Assembly: GCA_031260705.1 (NCBI GenBank)
Contig: JAISLA010000004.1
Span: forward strand, 23,068-87,067
Direction of reading: 5' to 3'
DNA from: Endomicrobium sp.
Lineage (GTDB): Bacteria > Elusimicrobiota > Endomicrobiia > Endomicrobiales > Endomicrobiaceae
Length of the DNA: 64,000 nucleotides
The notes beneath the pieces are model-generated. The model had not been told where the DNA came from and searched no databases. It saw nothing but the letters and a program-made list of their open reading frames with translations. Positions 56,677-64,000 of the stretch are shown here, one piece after another (positions within the stretch are counted from its first letter, which is position 1; every line of letters begins with the position of its first letter). Made by a program: the position numbers and the translations under genes.

Positions 56677-58413
56677 ATGGAAAAAAAGACTGGTTCGCAG
56701 ATTTTAGTAGAGAGCTTATTAAAAGAGAAAGTTGAAGTGATTTTTGGACTTCCCGGCGGACAGGCATTGCCGATGTTTGACGCAATTCACGGATCGCGGT
56801 TAAACTTTATTTTAACAAGGCATGAGCAGGGCGCTTCACATATGGCTGACGGTTATGCTCGTTCTACTGGTAAGCCCGGCGTATGTTTAGTTACATCAGG
56901 TCCTGGAGCTACAAATATAGTTACAGGTCTTGGCACTGCATATACAGATTCTGTTCCTTTGGTTGCATTTACTGGTCAGGTTGCGACAAGCGTAATCGGA
57001 CAAGATGCTTTTCAGGAAGCGGATACCATAGGCATCACAAGACCTGTAACAAAGCATAATTTTTTAGTTAAAGACGTAAAATATTTGGCAAATACCATAA
57101 AAGAAGCGTTTTATATTGCAACTACCGGCAGACCCGGACCTGTTTTGGTTGACATTCCGATTGATGTGCAGCGCGGAGTGTGCGAGTTTGTTTATCCCGA
57201 AAGAGTTGAAATACGTTCGTACAAACCTAACTATAATGGTCATCCGGGGCAGATTAAAAAAGCTGTTAACGTTATAAATAAAAGTGAAAAACCTGTGTTT
57301 TATATAGGAACCGGCGTTGTCATTTCTGAGGCGGAAAATGAAGTTTTGAAAATATCAAAAAAAGCCGATATTCCCGTCACAAATACATTGCTTGCCATAG
57401 GTGCGTATCCTCATGACACGAGTTTAAGTTTGGGCATGCTCGGAATGCACGGGACTTTTTGTGCAAACAGAGCGATACAGTCGGCGGATGTCATTATAGC
57501 TGTCGGCGCAAGATTTGATGATAGATGTACGGGCAAGGTCTGCGATTTTGCAAAAAAAGCAAAAATAATTCACGTTGATATAGATCCTACAGCTATATCA
57601 AAAGTTGTTGACGTTGATATTCCCGTTGTCGGCGATGCAAAGACAGTACTAAAGGAAATGTTGACATTGATAGATAAGAAAGAAAGAAAAGACTGGATTA
57701 AAACAGTTGATGCTTGGAAAACGGAGCATCCGCTTTCGTATAACAGAGATGATGGTAAGCTTCATCCGCAACATGTGATTGAAAAAATTTCGGAATTTAC
57801 AAAAGGCGAAGCAATTGTTACAACGGAAGTCGGACAGCACCAGATGTGGTCGGCGCAGTATTATAAAGCGAAATATCCGCGTTTATTTTTGAGTTCCGGC
57901 GGACTTGGAACAATGGGTTTTGGATATCCTGCCGGTATCGGAGCAAAAATCGGAAATCCGGATAAAGAAGTTATAGTTATAGCCGGGGACGGTTCTTTTC
58001 AGATGAATATGCAGGAAATGGCGATATCTGTGTTAAATGGTATAAATGTTAAGGTTGTTATATTAAATAATCAATATCTCGGAAATGTGCGCCAATGGCA
58101 GGAAATGTTTTACGGTAAAAGATATTCGCACAGCTGTCTTGCAAGACGCAAGGAATGTCCGCAGTTGTGCAATACGCCAAACAGAGCTACTTGTCCCGTT
58201 TATATCCCTGATTTTGTAAAGTGGGCACAAAGTTACGGTGTTTTAGGAATACGCGTGACAGATAAAAAGGATGTTGAACCCGCTTTAAAAAAGATGCTTG
58301 AAACAAAAAGTTCAGTCGTTCTTGATGTGTGGGTTGAGATGGAAGAGAATATTTTCCCTATGGTACCTGCCGGTGCGTCTCTTGACGATGTTATTACACG
58401 AATGAGCGTATAA
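56677..58413 (+). CDS. ilvB: Acetolactate synthase large subunit, with a four-cysteine insertion
   Basis: 578 residues; ThDP-dependent condensation of pyruvate (and 2-ketobutyrate). The ThDP motif GDGSFQMNMQE, the N-terminal glutamate loop 'RHEQGASHMADGYAR' and the FAD region are intact. Between 'YGKRYSHS' and 'PDFVKWAQSYG', where family members have a short loop, there is an insertion of ~20 residues with four cysteines (C-x6-C-x3-C-x7-C: CLARRKECPQLC..). This spacing could bind a metal or Fe-S cluster. ilvN follows, separated by 1.5 kb containing decayed genes. Intact otherwise. Confidence 0.96.
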   Translation: MEKKTGSQILVESLLKEKVEVIFGLPGGQALPMFDAIHGSRLNFILTRHEQGASHMADGYARSTGKPGVCLVTSGPGATNIVTGLGTAYTDSVPLVAFTGQVATSVIGQDAFQEADTIGITRPVTKHNFLVKDVKYLANTIKEAFYIATTGRPGPVLVDIPIDVQRGVCEFVYPERVEIRSYKPNYNGHPGQIKKAVNVINKSEKPVFYIGTGVVISEAENEVLKISKKADIPVTNTLLAIGAYPHDTSLSLGMLGMHGTFCANRAIQSADVIIAVGARFDDRCTGKVCDFAKKAKIIHVDIDPTAISKVVDVDIPVVGDAKTVLKEMLTLIDKKERKDWIKTVDAWKTEHPLSYNRDDGKLHPQHVIEKISEFTKGEAIVTTEVGQHQMWSAQYYKAKYPRLFLSSGGLGTMGFGYPAGIGAKIGNPDKEVIVIAGDGSFQMNMQEMAISVLNGINVKVVILNNQYLGNVRQWQEMFYGKRYSHSCLARRKECPQLCNTPNRATCPVYIPDFVKWAQSYGVLGIRVTDKKDVEPALKKMLETKSSVVLDVWVEMEENIFPMVPAGASLDDVITRMSV

Positions 58414-59090
58414 TCTGGAATTTGAGGAATAAAGAGCGGATGTGTCTGTCAATTTCCAAGCGGCAAGTATTTATTTTTTAATATCTTTGTACTGTTTTAT
58501 CGTCTAAATAGTGAAAATAAGAAGAATTAATAATAGATTTTTAATGGTGCTTAATATGTTTAAAAAATTTATATGTATACTTTAATTGCTGATTATGCAA
58601 AATCAAAGCCTAAGGTTATTCCGGGTACTTTACTGGAGACTTCCAGCAAAGAGACTAACTATCCGTCTGGTTTAGTAGTTGGTGTTTCGGCGGTAGCTGT
58701 TGTTGCTTGCGGGGGTGGGGGGGGGATATTGCTTTTGCTGGGATAAAATAAGCGCTTGGTGGGCTGGTAATAGTAAAAAAGTGTCAAGCTCCTAAAGATA
58801 ATCAAGTCGATCATCATAAAAAAGAGGAAGAGGTAGCACAGGGTAACGCCTCCTAAAAAAGCCGCAAACTTTTCTCACGTTTAACCCCAGTGATTTAGGC
58901 TCGCAGAAAACGAACCATTTTTCATCAGGCTTTCCCTTTCTGTCTCAGAATCCGACTGTTAAAGTTGAGGAAAAAAAGTCCCTGATTATCTCGAATCTCA
59001 AAAAACATTTTTTTAATCAAGAGGGCATTGACGAGTTCAAAGGCACTACGAGGATTGGGTTCAAAAGTATATTTATATTTTCAGTGAGAA
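58414..59090 (+). other. Decayed stretch with a G tract
   Basis: A 57-codon ORF from ATG at 58574 (MYTLIADYAKSKPKV... ending ACGGGGGILLLLG) contains the G5-T-G9 tract 58711-58725 and is probably a fragment of a lipoprotein-like gene. The next ~300 bases (58860-59090) can be read as FLTFNPSDLGSQKTNHFSSG and FPFLSQNP with stops and shifts; family not identified. Confidence 0.35.
58711..58725 (+). repeat. Interrupted G tract (G5-T-G9)
   Basis: Fifteen bases, fourteen of them G, within a small ORF remnant in AT-rich DNA. Compare the G11 run at 35534-35544. Confidence 0.6.
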
Positions 59091-59676
59091 ACCTGTAAGG
59101 GGAAGCTATTCTTAATGCTGTTGCGCATAGAGATTACACTATAGAAAGTCCGGAAGGTTTTTTGACAAGTATAACTCCGGAAAATGTACTTAATAAACAG
59201 GAATGGGCGTAACAGATGTATTGCTGAAACCTTTGAAAAAGCAGGTTTGGTTGAAAGGTCAGGTCAAGGTGTAGACAGACAATATTTTTAGTTAATACAA
59301 TAAAAGAAGGTAAAGGTATCCCTGATTTTTCTGAAAGCGACAGATGATTGGTTGTTTTAAAAATTCCTGAAAACATTTTATTGATTTGGTAATAGTAGAA
59401 TCCTTTATAAGAAAAATCAATATATGTATGTAGAAAACACTTACTGCGATGGGTAAAAATGGCGAATATACAAGAATTAAGGGATTGCCAAGAGATAAAA
59501 AATATAAGACTTTATTGCTTCATCATATTGAAAACTGCGGCAAAGGCTGTCTTAAAGAGTTTACAAATGTTTTGCCAGATCTGCCTAAAAGTACTGTATT
59601 GGCGATACTTTGTGAATTAAGGGAAGAGAAAAAAGTAGAATTTAAAGGCAGTTATATAGATATGGTTATTGGGTAA
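59091..59676 (+). pseudogene. C-terminal remnant of a second AlbA_2 / HATPase_c_4 family gene
   Basis: Pieces in successive frames read 'EAILNAVAHRDYTIESPEG' with TSITPENVLNKQE, then 'RCIAETFEKAGLVERSGQGV' and TIKEGKGIPDFSES, and finally the 75-codon ORF 59449-59676 beginning GKNGEYTRIKGLPRDKKYKT, the C-terminal winged-helix of this family. A deletion appears inside the first piece (HRDY directly followed by IESPEG). At least three frame changes. N-terminal AlbA_2 domain is not visible. Same family as the decayed gene at 7760-9126 but a different subfamily sequence, so not a direct copy. Confidence 0.75.
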
Positions 59677-59946
59677 AAAGCGCAAAAAAGATTAAAATTA
59701 TTTATGTGATACATAATAAATTTATAAATTGTATAATATAAGTTTGATTTGTATAAAGTTGTTTTACATTGAAAAAATCAATAAGTTTTAAATTGTGCGA
59801 TTAGTTTGAAACTATTTATAAAACTACATAATAATTTTTTAAAAAATATTAATAAAAATTGGTTTATATGAAATCAATTTGAAATCTAAAATAGGGTTAA
59901 AATAAAGTAAATATGTATTAATATTAATTTACTGCAAGGAGACAAT
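59677..59946. other. 270-base AT-rich gap before ilvN
   Basis: No gene. Very A/T-rich, presumably carrying an ilvN promoter; no clear element recognised. Confidence 0.4.
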
Positions 59947-60426
59947 GTGCGTCATACGGTTTCAGTTTTAGTAGAAAATAAATTTGGTGTTCTTGCAAGA
60001 ATATCTACTCTTTTTGCGGCACGCGGATTTAATATAGATTCGCTCAATGTAAGCGAAACTGAAGATCCGGCAATTTCAAGAATGACTATTGTCGTAAAAG
60101 GAGACTATTCTATTCTTGAGCAGGTTACAAAGCAGTTAAATAAGCTTGTGGATGTTATAAAAGTTAATGATTTTAATGATGTTGAATATGTTGAAAGGGG
60201 GATTGCCCTTATAAAGATAAACATAAAAAAATCCACTCGCAATGAAGTTCATCAGCTGATTGAAATTTTTAGATCAAGAATTATAGATGTGTCTCAGGAT
60301 TCAATTATAGTCGAAATAACGGGCGATGGAGATAAAATCAGAGCTTTTATAAAAATGGTTATGCCTTACGGAATAAAAGAAACCTGCAAAACCGGTATTG
60401 TTGCTTTAGGTCGCGGGCAGCGCTGA
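59947..60426 (+). CDS. ilvN: Acetolactate synthase regulatory (small) subunit
   Basis: 159 residues; ACT domain (RHTVSVLVENKFGVLARIS) at residues 2-75 plus the C-terminal ACT-like part. Mediates valine feedback on IlvB. GTG start after a strong AAGGAG ribosome site. Normally adjacent to ilvB; here an old insertion intervenes. ilvC follows after 35 bases. Confidence 0.95.
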   Translation: MRHTVSVLVENKFGVLARISTLFAARGFNIDSLNVSETEDPAISRMTIVVKGDYSILEQVTKQLNKLVDVIKVNDFNDVEYVERGIALIKINIKKSTRNEVHQLIEIFRSRIIDVSQDSIIVEITGDGDKIRAFIKMVMPYGIKETCKTGIVALGRGQR

Positions 60427-60461
60427 TAAGATGATGAAAAAGGAAAACAAGGAGAAATAAA

Positions 60462-61460
60462 ATGAAAGAAGCAAGAATGTATTATGAGAATGATGCGGAT
60501 TTAAGTCTTTTGAAAGGGAAAACTATTGCGGTTTTGGGTTATGGAAGTCAGGGGCATGCGCATGCTTTAAATCTTAAAGATTCCGGTCTGAACGTTATTG
60601 TCGCACAAAGACCCGGCGGAGATAACTATAAAAAAGCTATTGAAGACGGTTGGAAGCCGGTGAGCGTTGCCGAAGCGGTCAAGCAGGCGGATTGGGTTCA
60701 CATTCTTTTGCCGGATGAAGTTCAGAAAAAAGTTTGGGAAGAAGATATAAAACCTAATATTAAAAAAAATGCAATTTTAAATTTTGCGCACGGTTTTAAT
60801 ATACGCTTTAAACAAATTATTCCTACGCCGGATTTAGACGTTATTATGATTGCGCCTAAGGGTCCCGGACATTTGGTTAGAAGACAATATGAAGAGGGTA
60901 AAGGCGTTCCGTGTTTAATAGCTGTAGAGCAGAATGCGAGCGGTAAAGCGAAAGACTTGGCTCTTGCTTATGCAAAAGGTATCGGCGGAACAAGGGGCGG
61001 AGTTCTGGAAACGACTTTTGCCGAAGAAACCGAAACCGATTTGTTTGGCGAGCAGGTTGTTCTTTGCGGAGGACTTGTAGAATTGATAAACTCCGGCTTT
61101 GAAACGCTCGTAGCTGCAGGCTATCAGCCTGAGATAGCGTATTTTGAATGTTTGCACGAAGTAAAACTTATTGTTGATTTAATATTTGAAGGCGGATTTG
61201 GCAAGATGAATTATTCAGTTTCCGATACCGCTGAATATGGCGAATATGTAAGCGGAAAAAGAATAATAACCGATTCCACCAGAGAAGAAATGAAAAAAGT
61301 TTTGGCTGATATTCAATCTGGCAAATTTGCAAATAACTGGCTTGAAGAGAACAGAGTGGGAAGACCGTTCTTCAAAAAAGAGAGAAAAGATGTAAGCGAG
61401 AGGATGGTTGAACAAGTCGGAGCAAGACTGCGTTCCAAAATGTCGTGGATTAAAAAATAA
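60462..61460 (+). CDS. ilvC: Ketol-acid reductoisomerase (class I)
   Basis: 332 residues; short class I enzyme. NAD(P) loop '[19 protein letters not shown]' and the metal-binding [10 protein letters not shown] and SDTAEYG (acidic/Glu ligands) intact. Ribosome site AAGGAG 6 bases upstream of the ATG. Catalyses isomero-reduction of acetolactate. The cofactor-specificity loop reads [12 protein letters not shown], so NADPH or NADH cannot be settled by eye. Confidence 0.96.
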   Translation: MKEARMYYENDADLSLLKGKTIAVLGYGSQGHAHALNLKDSGLNVIVAQRPGGDNYKKAIEDGWKPVSVAEAVKQADWVHILLPDEVQKKVWEEDIKPNIKKNAILNFAHGFNIRFKQIIPTPDLDVIMIAPKGPGHLVRRQYEEGKGVPCLIAVEQNASGKAKDLALAYAKGIGGTRGGVLETTFAEETETDLFGEQVVLCGGLVELINSGFETLVAAGYQPEIAYFECLHEVKLIVDLIFEGGFGKMNYSVSDTAEYGEYVSGKRIITDSTREEMKKVLADIQSGKFANNWLEENRVGRPFFKKERKDVSERMVEQVGARLRSKMSWIKK

Positions 61461-62186
61461 CTTTGGATTTTGACTAGTACATCATGTTATGTTGCCGTCC
61501 AAAGTAATGATAAAAACTTGCTTTTGTCGTTTGCCTGAACGGCAAACATAGTTCCTAAAAATCTCCGAGATAGTGTTTGTTTTTCAACGTTATTTCAGGT
61601 GCGTATCCGGAATATGACGTTCATGTTTATTTTTTTAGACGATATATGCTGAAAATAAGTTTCGGTACACCCGCGCTTAACGCTCCTATCCGGCAATATA
61701 CACCGTTTTGCGGTTAAAGCATTTGGGTACAAATTGGTATGGCGGGGTCCGCAAGTTTGTCATTGTTGTTTCCCACCTGATTATATCTTCTTTTGCCGTT
61801 TTGTAAACTATATAAGGTAAGAGAAAAAGATTCGGCAGAAGATGCGGAAATATTTGTCCAGTACTTTTTTCCTCTAGAGCGAAAATCTGGAAAAGAAGCG
61901 GGACGCTTAAGGCGACAACTGCAAGAACAGTAAAATAACGATGCTGACATCAACGCTATAACATTAACAAAGCGAGAGAATTACGCAAATATCAGCTATC
62001 AAAGTGGGAATTTTCTCCACCCCTCTATAGCAGGGTAAAGATAGTCTCTATCTTGTGGGACATGAATGAGGTTCTCAAGGTGGCTCAAAAGGGCACACCT
62101 AAAGGATTTGTCTATTCTCTTGAATACCAGAAGCTGGGGTTTTGGATATAATATTATGGAAGTTGCGGCAATCTGTTTAGTAAAAC
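61461..62186. other. 726-base gap, no gene recognised
   Basis: No supported ORF; the minus-strand ORF 61714-61953 is Ser-rich without features. A perfect 7-base inverted repeat GTTTGCC-TGAAC-GGCAAAC (61529-61547) may be a transcript-end hairpin for ilvC but lacks a T run. Confidence 0.4.
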
Positions 62187-62924
62187 TTGATATGGGATGG
62201 AATTTTGTTAAAAAAACTTTTTAAATTATTTATTATATTGACAATTATAGGGATAGCTTTTTATTTTGCTTTTAACATTATTATGGGCGCTTTAGTTCAT
62301 AATAAAAAAGAGGCTGTGTTGCCGAATGTGGTCGGAAAAAGTATTTATGATGCAACGGAAGAACTCTCAAATGCGGGGTTCGGACTTAAAAAAGGTGGTG
62401 AAGAATTCAATCAAAATGTACCTGCCGGAGTAATTTTGCGCCAAAATCCTTCTGCTGGAATGAATGTTAGGGAAGGGAAATTGGTTAGAGTGACAATAAG
62501 TCAGGGTGGGGAAATGATTTATGTCCCAAATCTTGTTGGGCAGACTGTCCGTTCGGCGGATATTTCTTTGAGATATTCAACTTTAGTCATGGGCGAGATC
62601 TCAAAAAAGTATTCTCTTAAAACGGGCAAGGGAACAGTTCTTTCGCAGGACATTGTGGCGGGATCTTCGGCGGATAAAGATTCTGTTGTAAATATTGTTG
62701 TTTCGGACGGTCCTCCGCCCGAAGGAGTTGTTCTTATGCCGGACTTTGTAAATAAAGATCTTGAAGAAGCGGAAATATGGGCGGCGCATTTTGGTATAAC
62801 TCTGAACGTAGCGGGCGAAAAATTTTCTGGTATTAGAACAAATATCATTTTAAGACAGCTTCCTGAAGCTGATACTGATGTGACAGATTTGGAAAGTGTC
62901 AGTCTATGGCTGAGTGCTGTATAG
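62187..62924 (+). CDS. Membrane-anchored PASTA-domain protein
   Basis: 245 residues from a TTG; an in-frame TTG at 62205 (LLKKLFKLF) is also possible as start after a GGGATGG site. One N-terminal membrane helix (residues ~9-34), then three PASTA domains, for example PNVVGKSIYDATEELSNAGF and PNLVGQTVRSADISLRYST. PASTA domains bind muropeptides/lipid II; usually fused to Ser/Thr kinases or PBPs, but here the kinase is absent, so this is a stand-alone envelope protein, perhaps a cell-wall sensor or division partner. Precedes rpe. Confidence 0.85.
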   Translation: MIWDGILLKKLFKLFIILTIIGIAFYFAFNIIMGALVHNKKEAVLPNVVGKSIYDATEELSNAGFGLKKGGEEFNQNVPAGVILRQNPSAGMNVREGKLVRVTISQGGEMIYVPNLVGQTVRSADISLRYSTLVMGEISKKYSLKTGKGTVLSQDIVAGSSADKDSVVNIVVSDGPPPEGVVLMPDFVNKDLEEAEIWAAHFGITLNVAGEKFSGIRTNIILRQLPEADTDVTDLESVSLWLSAV

Positions 62925-62975
62925 GATTGCTCATCTGTTAATATCGCGGTAAATGCCGCTGTTTGGAATAAAGTA

Positions 62976-63626
62976 ATGAAAAAAATTATTATTGCTCCGT
63001 CAATTTTGTCTGCGGATTTTGCAGCTTTAAAGTATTATTTAAAAATGATAGAAGAGTCTGGGTCGGAATGGGTTCACATTGATGTGATGGACGGACATTT
63101 TGTGCCAAACATCACCGTAGGTCCAGTGGTCGTAAAGTCTTTGAGAAAGGAGACTGAGTTATTTTTTGACGTACATCTTATGATAACGAATCCGGAAGAA
63201 TATTGGCGAAAGTTTAAAGAAGCTGGAGCGGATTTAATAACTTTTCACAGCGAAATTTCAACCGAGAAAAAGAAACTTGTAGAAGACATAAGATCATCGG
63301 GTATTAAAGCGGGAATATCAATAAAACCAAGGACCTCAGTTTCTGAAATAGAAGCTTTGCTTCCTTATCTTAATTTAGTTTTGATTATGACAGTCGAGCC
63401 GGGATTTGGCGGACAGTCTTTTATGGATGATATGGTTTCGAAAATCAAAGTTTTAAGAAAAATTATTGATGAAAACAATTATGACTGTCTTATAGAAGTT
63501 GACGGTGGAATAAATTCTCGGACCGCTTCAATCTGTATTGACGCCGGTGCAGATGCATTAGTCAGCGGCAGTTACATTTTTGCAGCTGAAAACCCTGCTG
63601 AAGCTGTTAAATCCCTTTTTGTATGA
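62976..63626 (+). CDS. rpe: Ribulose-phosphate 3-epimerase
   Basis: 216 residues; TIM-barrel epimerase interconverting ribulose and xylulose 5-phosphate. Motifs: 'APSILSADF', HIDVMDGHFVPNITVGP (metal His/Asp), 'VEPGFGGQSFM' and VDGGINSRTA. Full length. Stop overlaps the next gene's ATG (ATGA). Confidence 0.97.
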   Translation: MKKIIIAPSILSADFAALKYYLKMIEESGSEWVHIDVMDGHFVPNITVGPVVVKSLRKETELFFDVHLMITNPEEYWRKFKEAGADLITFHSEISTEKKKLVEDIRSSGIKAGISIKPRTSVSEIEALLPYLNLVLIMTVEPGFGGQSFMDDMVSKIKVLRKIIDENNYDCLIEVDGGINSRTASICIDAGADALVSGSYIFAAENPAEAVKSLFV

Positions 63627-64000
63627 GAAAAAAACTGTCTGTTTTATTCTTTTCACTGTTTATGCTGTTTTTTACCGCTTATTCACATGCGGTAAAAAAA
63701 GTTCCCGTTATTTCATCAAAAGTTATTAACGTAATTATTGATGGAGAATCTTTCCCGGGTGTAAAAATTTATAAAATGTCCGAACAGACGAGCTATTTTT
63801 CTGTAAGAGAGATTGCCAAAATATATAATGCGACACTTGAATGGAAGCCGGTAAGCTCGCAGGTGACGATGCATTTAAACCACAGAAAAATAGATATTAA
63901 AGCAGATAATGCCGGAGTTGTTTTCGGGAAGAAATTAAAGAAAATGTCTCTTCCGTCAAGACTTATAGGAAATGAGATATATATTCCGCCGGAAATTCTT
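63623..64000 (+). CDS. Exported protein with copper amine oxidase N-terminal-like domain (3' end outside window)
   Basis: 126 codons seen, no stop before the window ends. Signal peptide MRKKLSVLFFSLFMLFFTAY, then a Cu-amine-oxidase-N-like (Cu_amine_oxidN1) domain: YFSVREIAKIYNATLEWKP and 'SRLIGNEIYIPPEIL'. This domain commonly precedes N-acetylmuramoyl-L-alanine amidase domains in exported wall hydrolases; whether an amidase follows lies beyond the window. ATGA overlap with rpe. Confidence 0.8.
   Translation, partial: MRKKLSVLFFSLFMLFFTAYSHAVKKVPVISSKVINVIIDGESFPGVKIYKMSEQTSYFSVREIAKIYNATLEWKPVSSQVTMHLNHRKIDIKADNAGVVFGKKLKKMSLPSRLIGNEIYIPPEIL

Noticed and set aside
61529-61547. Terminator after ilvC
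   Set aside because: Perfect 7-base stem but no T run; only mentioned as a possible hairpin.

Overview
The window is AT-rich bacterial chromosome (A+T rich by eye, not counted) with intact housekeeping and amino-acid genes interleaved with visibly decayed genes. The gene repertoire (large membrane pyrophosphatase, ThiD2-type thiamine gene, split GcvPA/GcvPB, MetV-MetF pair, short pyruvate kinase, many frameshifted accessory genes) fits an Elusimicrobiota/Endomicrobium-like lineage, the termite-gut protist symbionts known for pseudogene accumulation. This placement is my recognition of gene content, not a database result. There is no rRNA, CRISPR array, prophage or recognisable insertion sequence. 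One tRNA (Asn, GTT) is present.

Region by region. 1-3213: 3' end of a UvrD/PcrA helicase, then two broken genes (a nucleoside-phosphorylase remnant and a spore-photoproduct-lyase-like radical SAM gene with three frame changes). 3260-6445: metallophosphoesterase and DUF4416 pair, then poorly conserved ORFs. 6464-17288 (minus strand): a long run encoding thiC, a decayed AlbA_2/HATPase_c_4 gene, thiD2, rfaE2, gcvPB, an intact BsoBI/AvaI-type restriction-modification pair, gcvPA, gcvH, a membrane TPR protein and a PHP hydrolase. 17835-19426: an ImmA/IrrE-PIN (DUF4411) toxin-antitoxin-like pair. 19479-23012: a tight operon of a signal-peptide-bearing beta-CASP metallo-hydrolase, a TPR protein, a small membrane protein and a DnaQ-type exonuclease. 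23013-24462: 1.4 kb without a gene. 24463-32555: a tandem-repeat basic micro-protein, glmU-prs-rplY-pth, metV and metF, comM, mazG. 32575-40281: hppA, an envelope trio (M50-like protease, polyprenol kinase-like, polysaccharide deacetylase), ZIP and CDF-like metal transporters and a short pyruvate kinase. 41164-46125 (minus): RNase H, RmuC, a Cas4/AddB-like nuclease, cardiolipin synthase. 46291-52084: aroE, ispD, ispF, cysS, rlmB, rplM, rpsI. 52634-54273 (minus): guaB and tRNA-Asn with its terminator. 54770-61460: branched-chain amino acid genes ilvD, ilvB, ilvN, ilvC, with a second AlbA_2-family remnant between ilvB and ilvN. 62187-64000: PASTA protein, rpe, and the start of a Cu-amine-oxidase-N-domain protein.

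Together the intact genes supply cofactors, isoprenoid precursors, valine/isoleucine and one-carbon metabolism, consistent with a symbiont that keeps biosynthesis while accessory and defence-type genes erode. The R-M pair sits inside the glycine-cleavage cluster and both AlbA_2 remnants sit inside biosynthetic clusters, so accessory cargo has entered metabolic operons at least three times here. Best candidates for something undescribed are the exported beta-CASP operon (19479-23012), the repeat micro-protein (24463-24723), the cysteine-rich insertion in IlvB and the truncated CDF-like protein beside a ZIP transporter.
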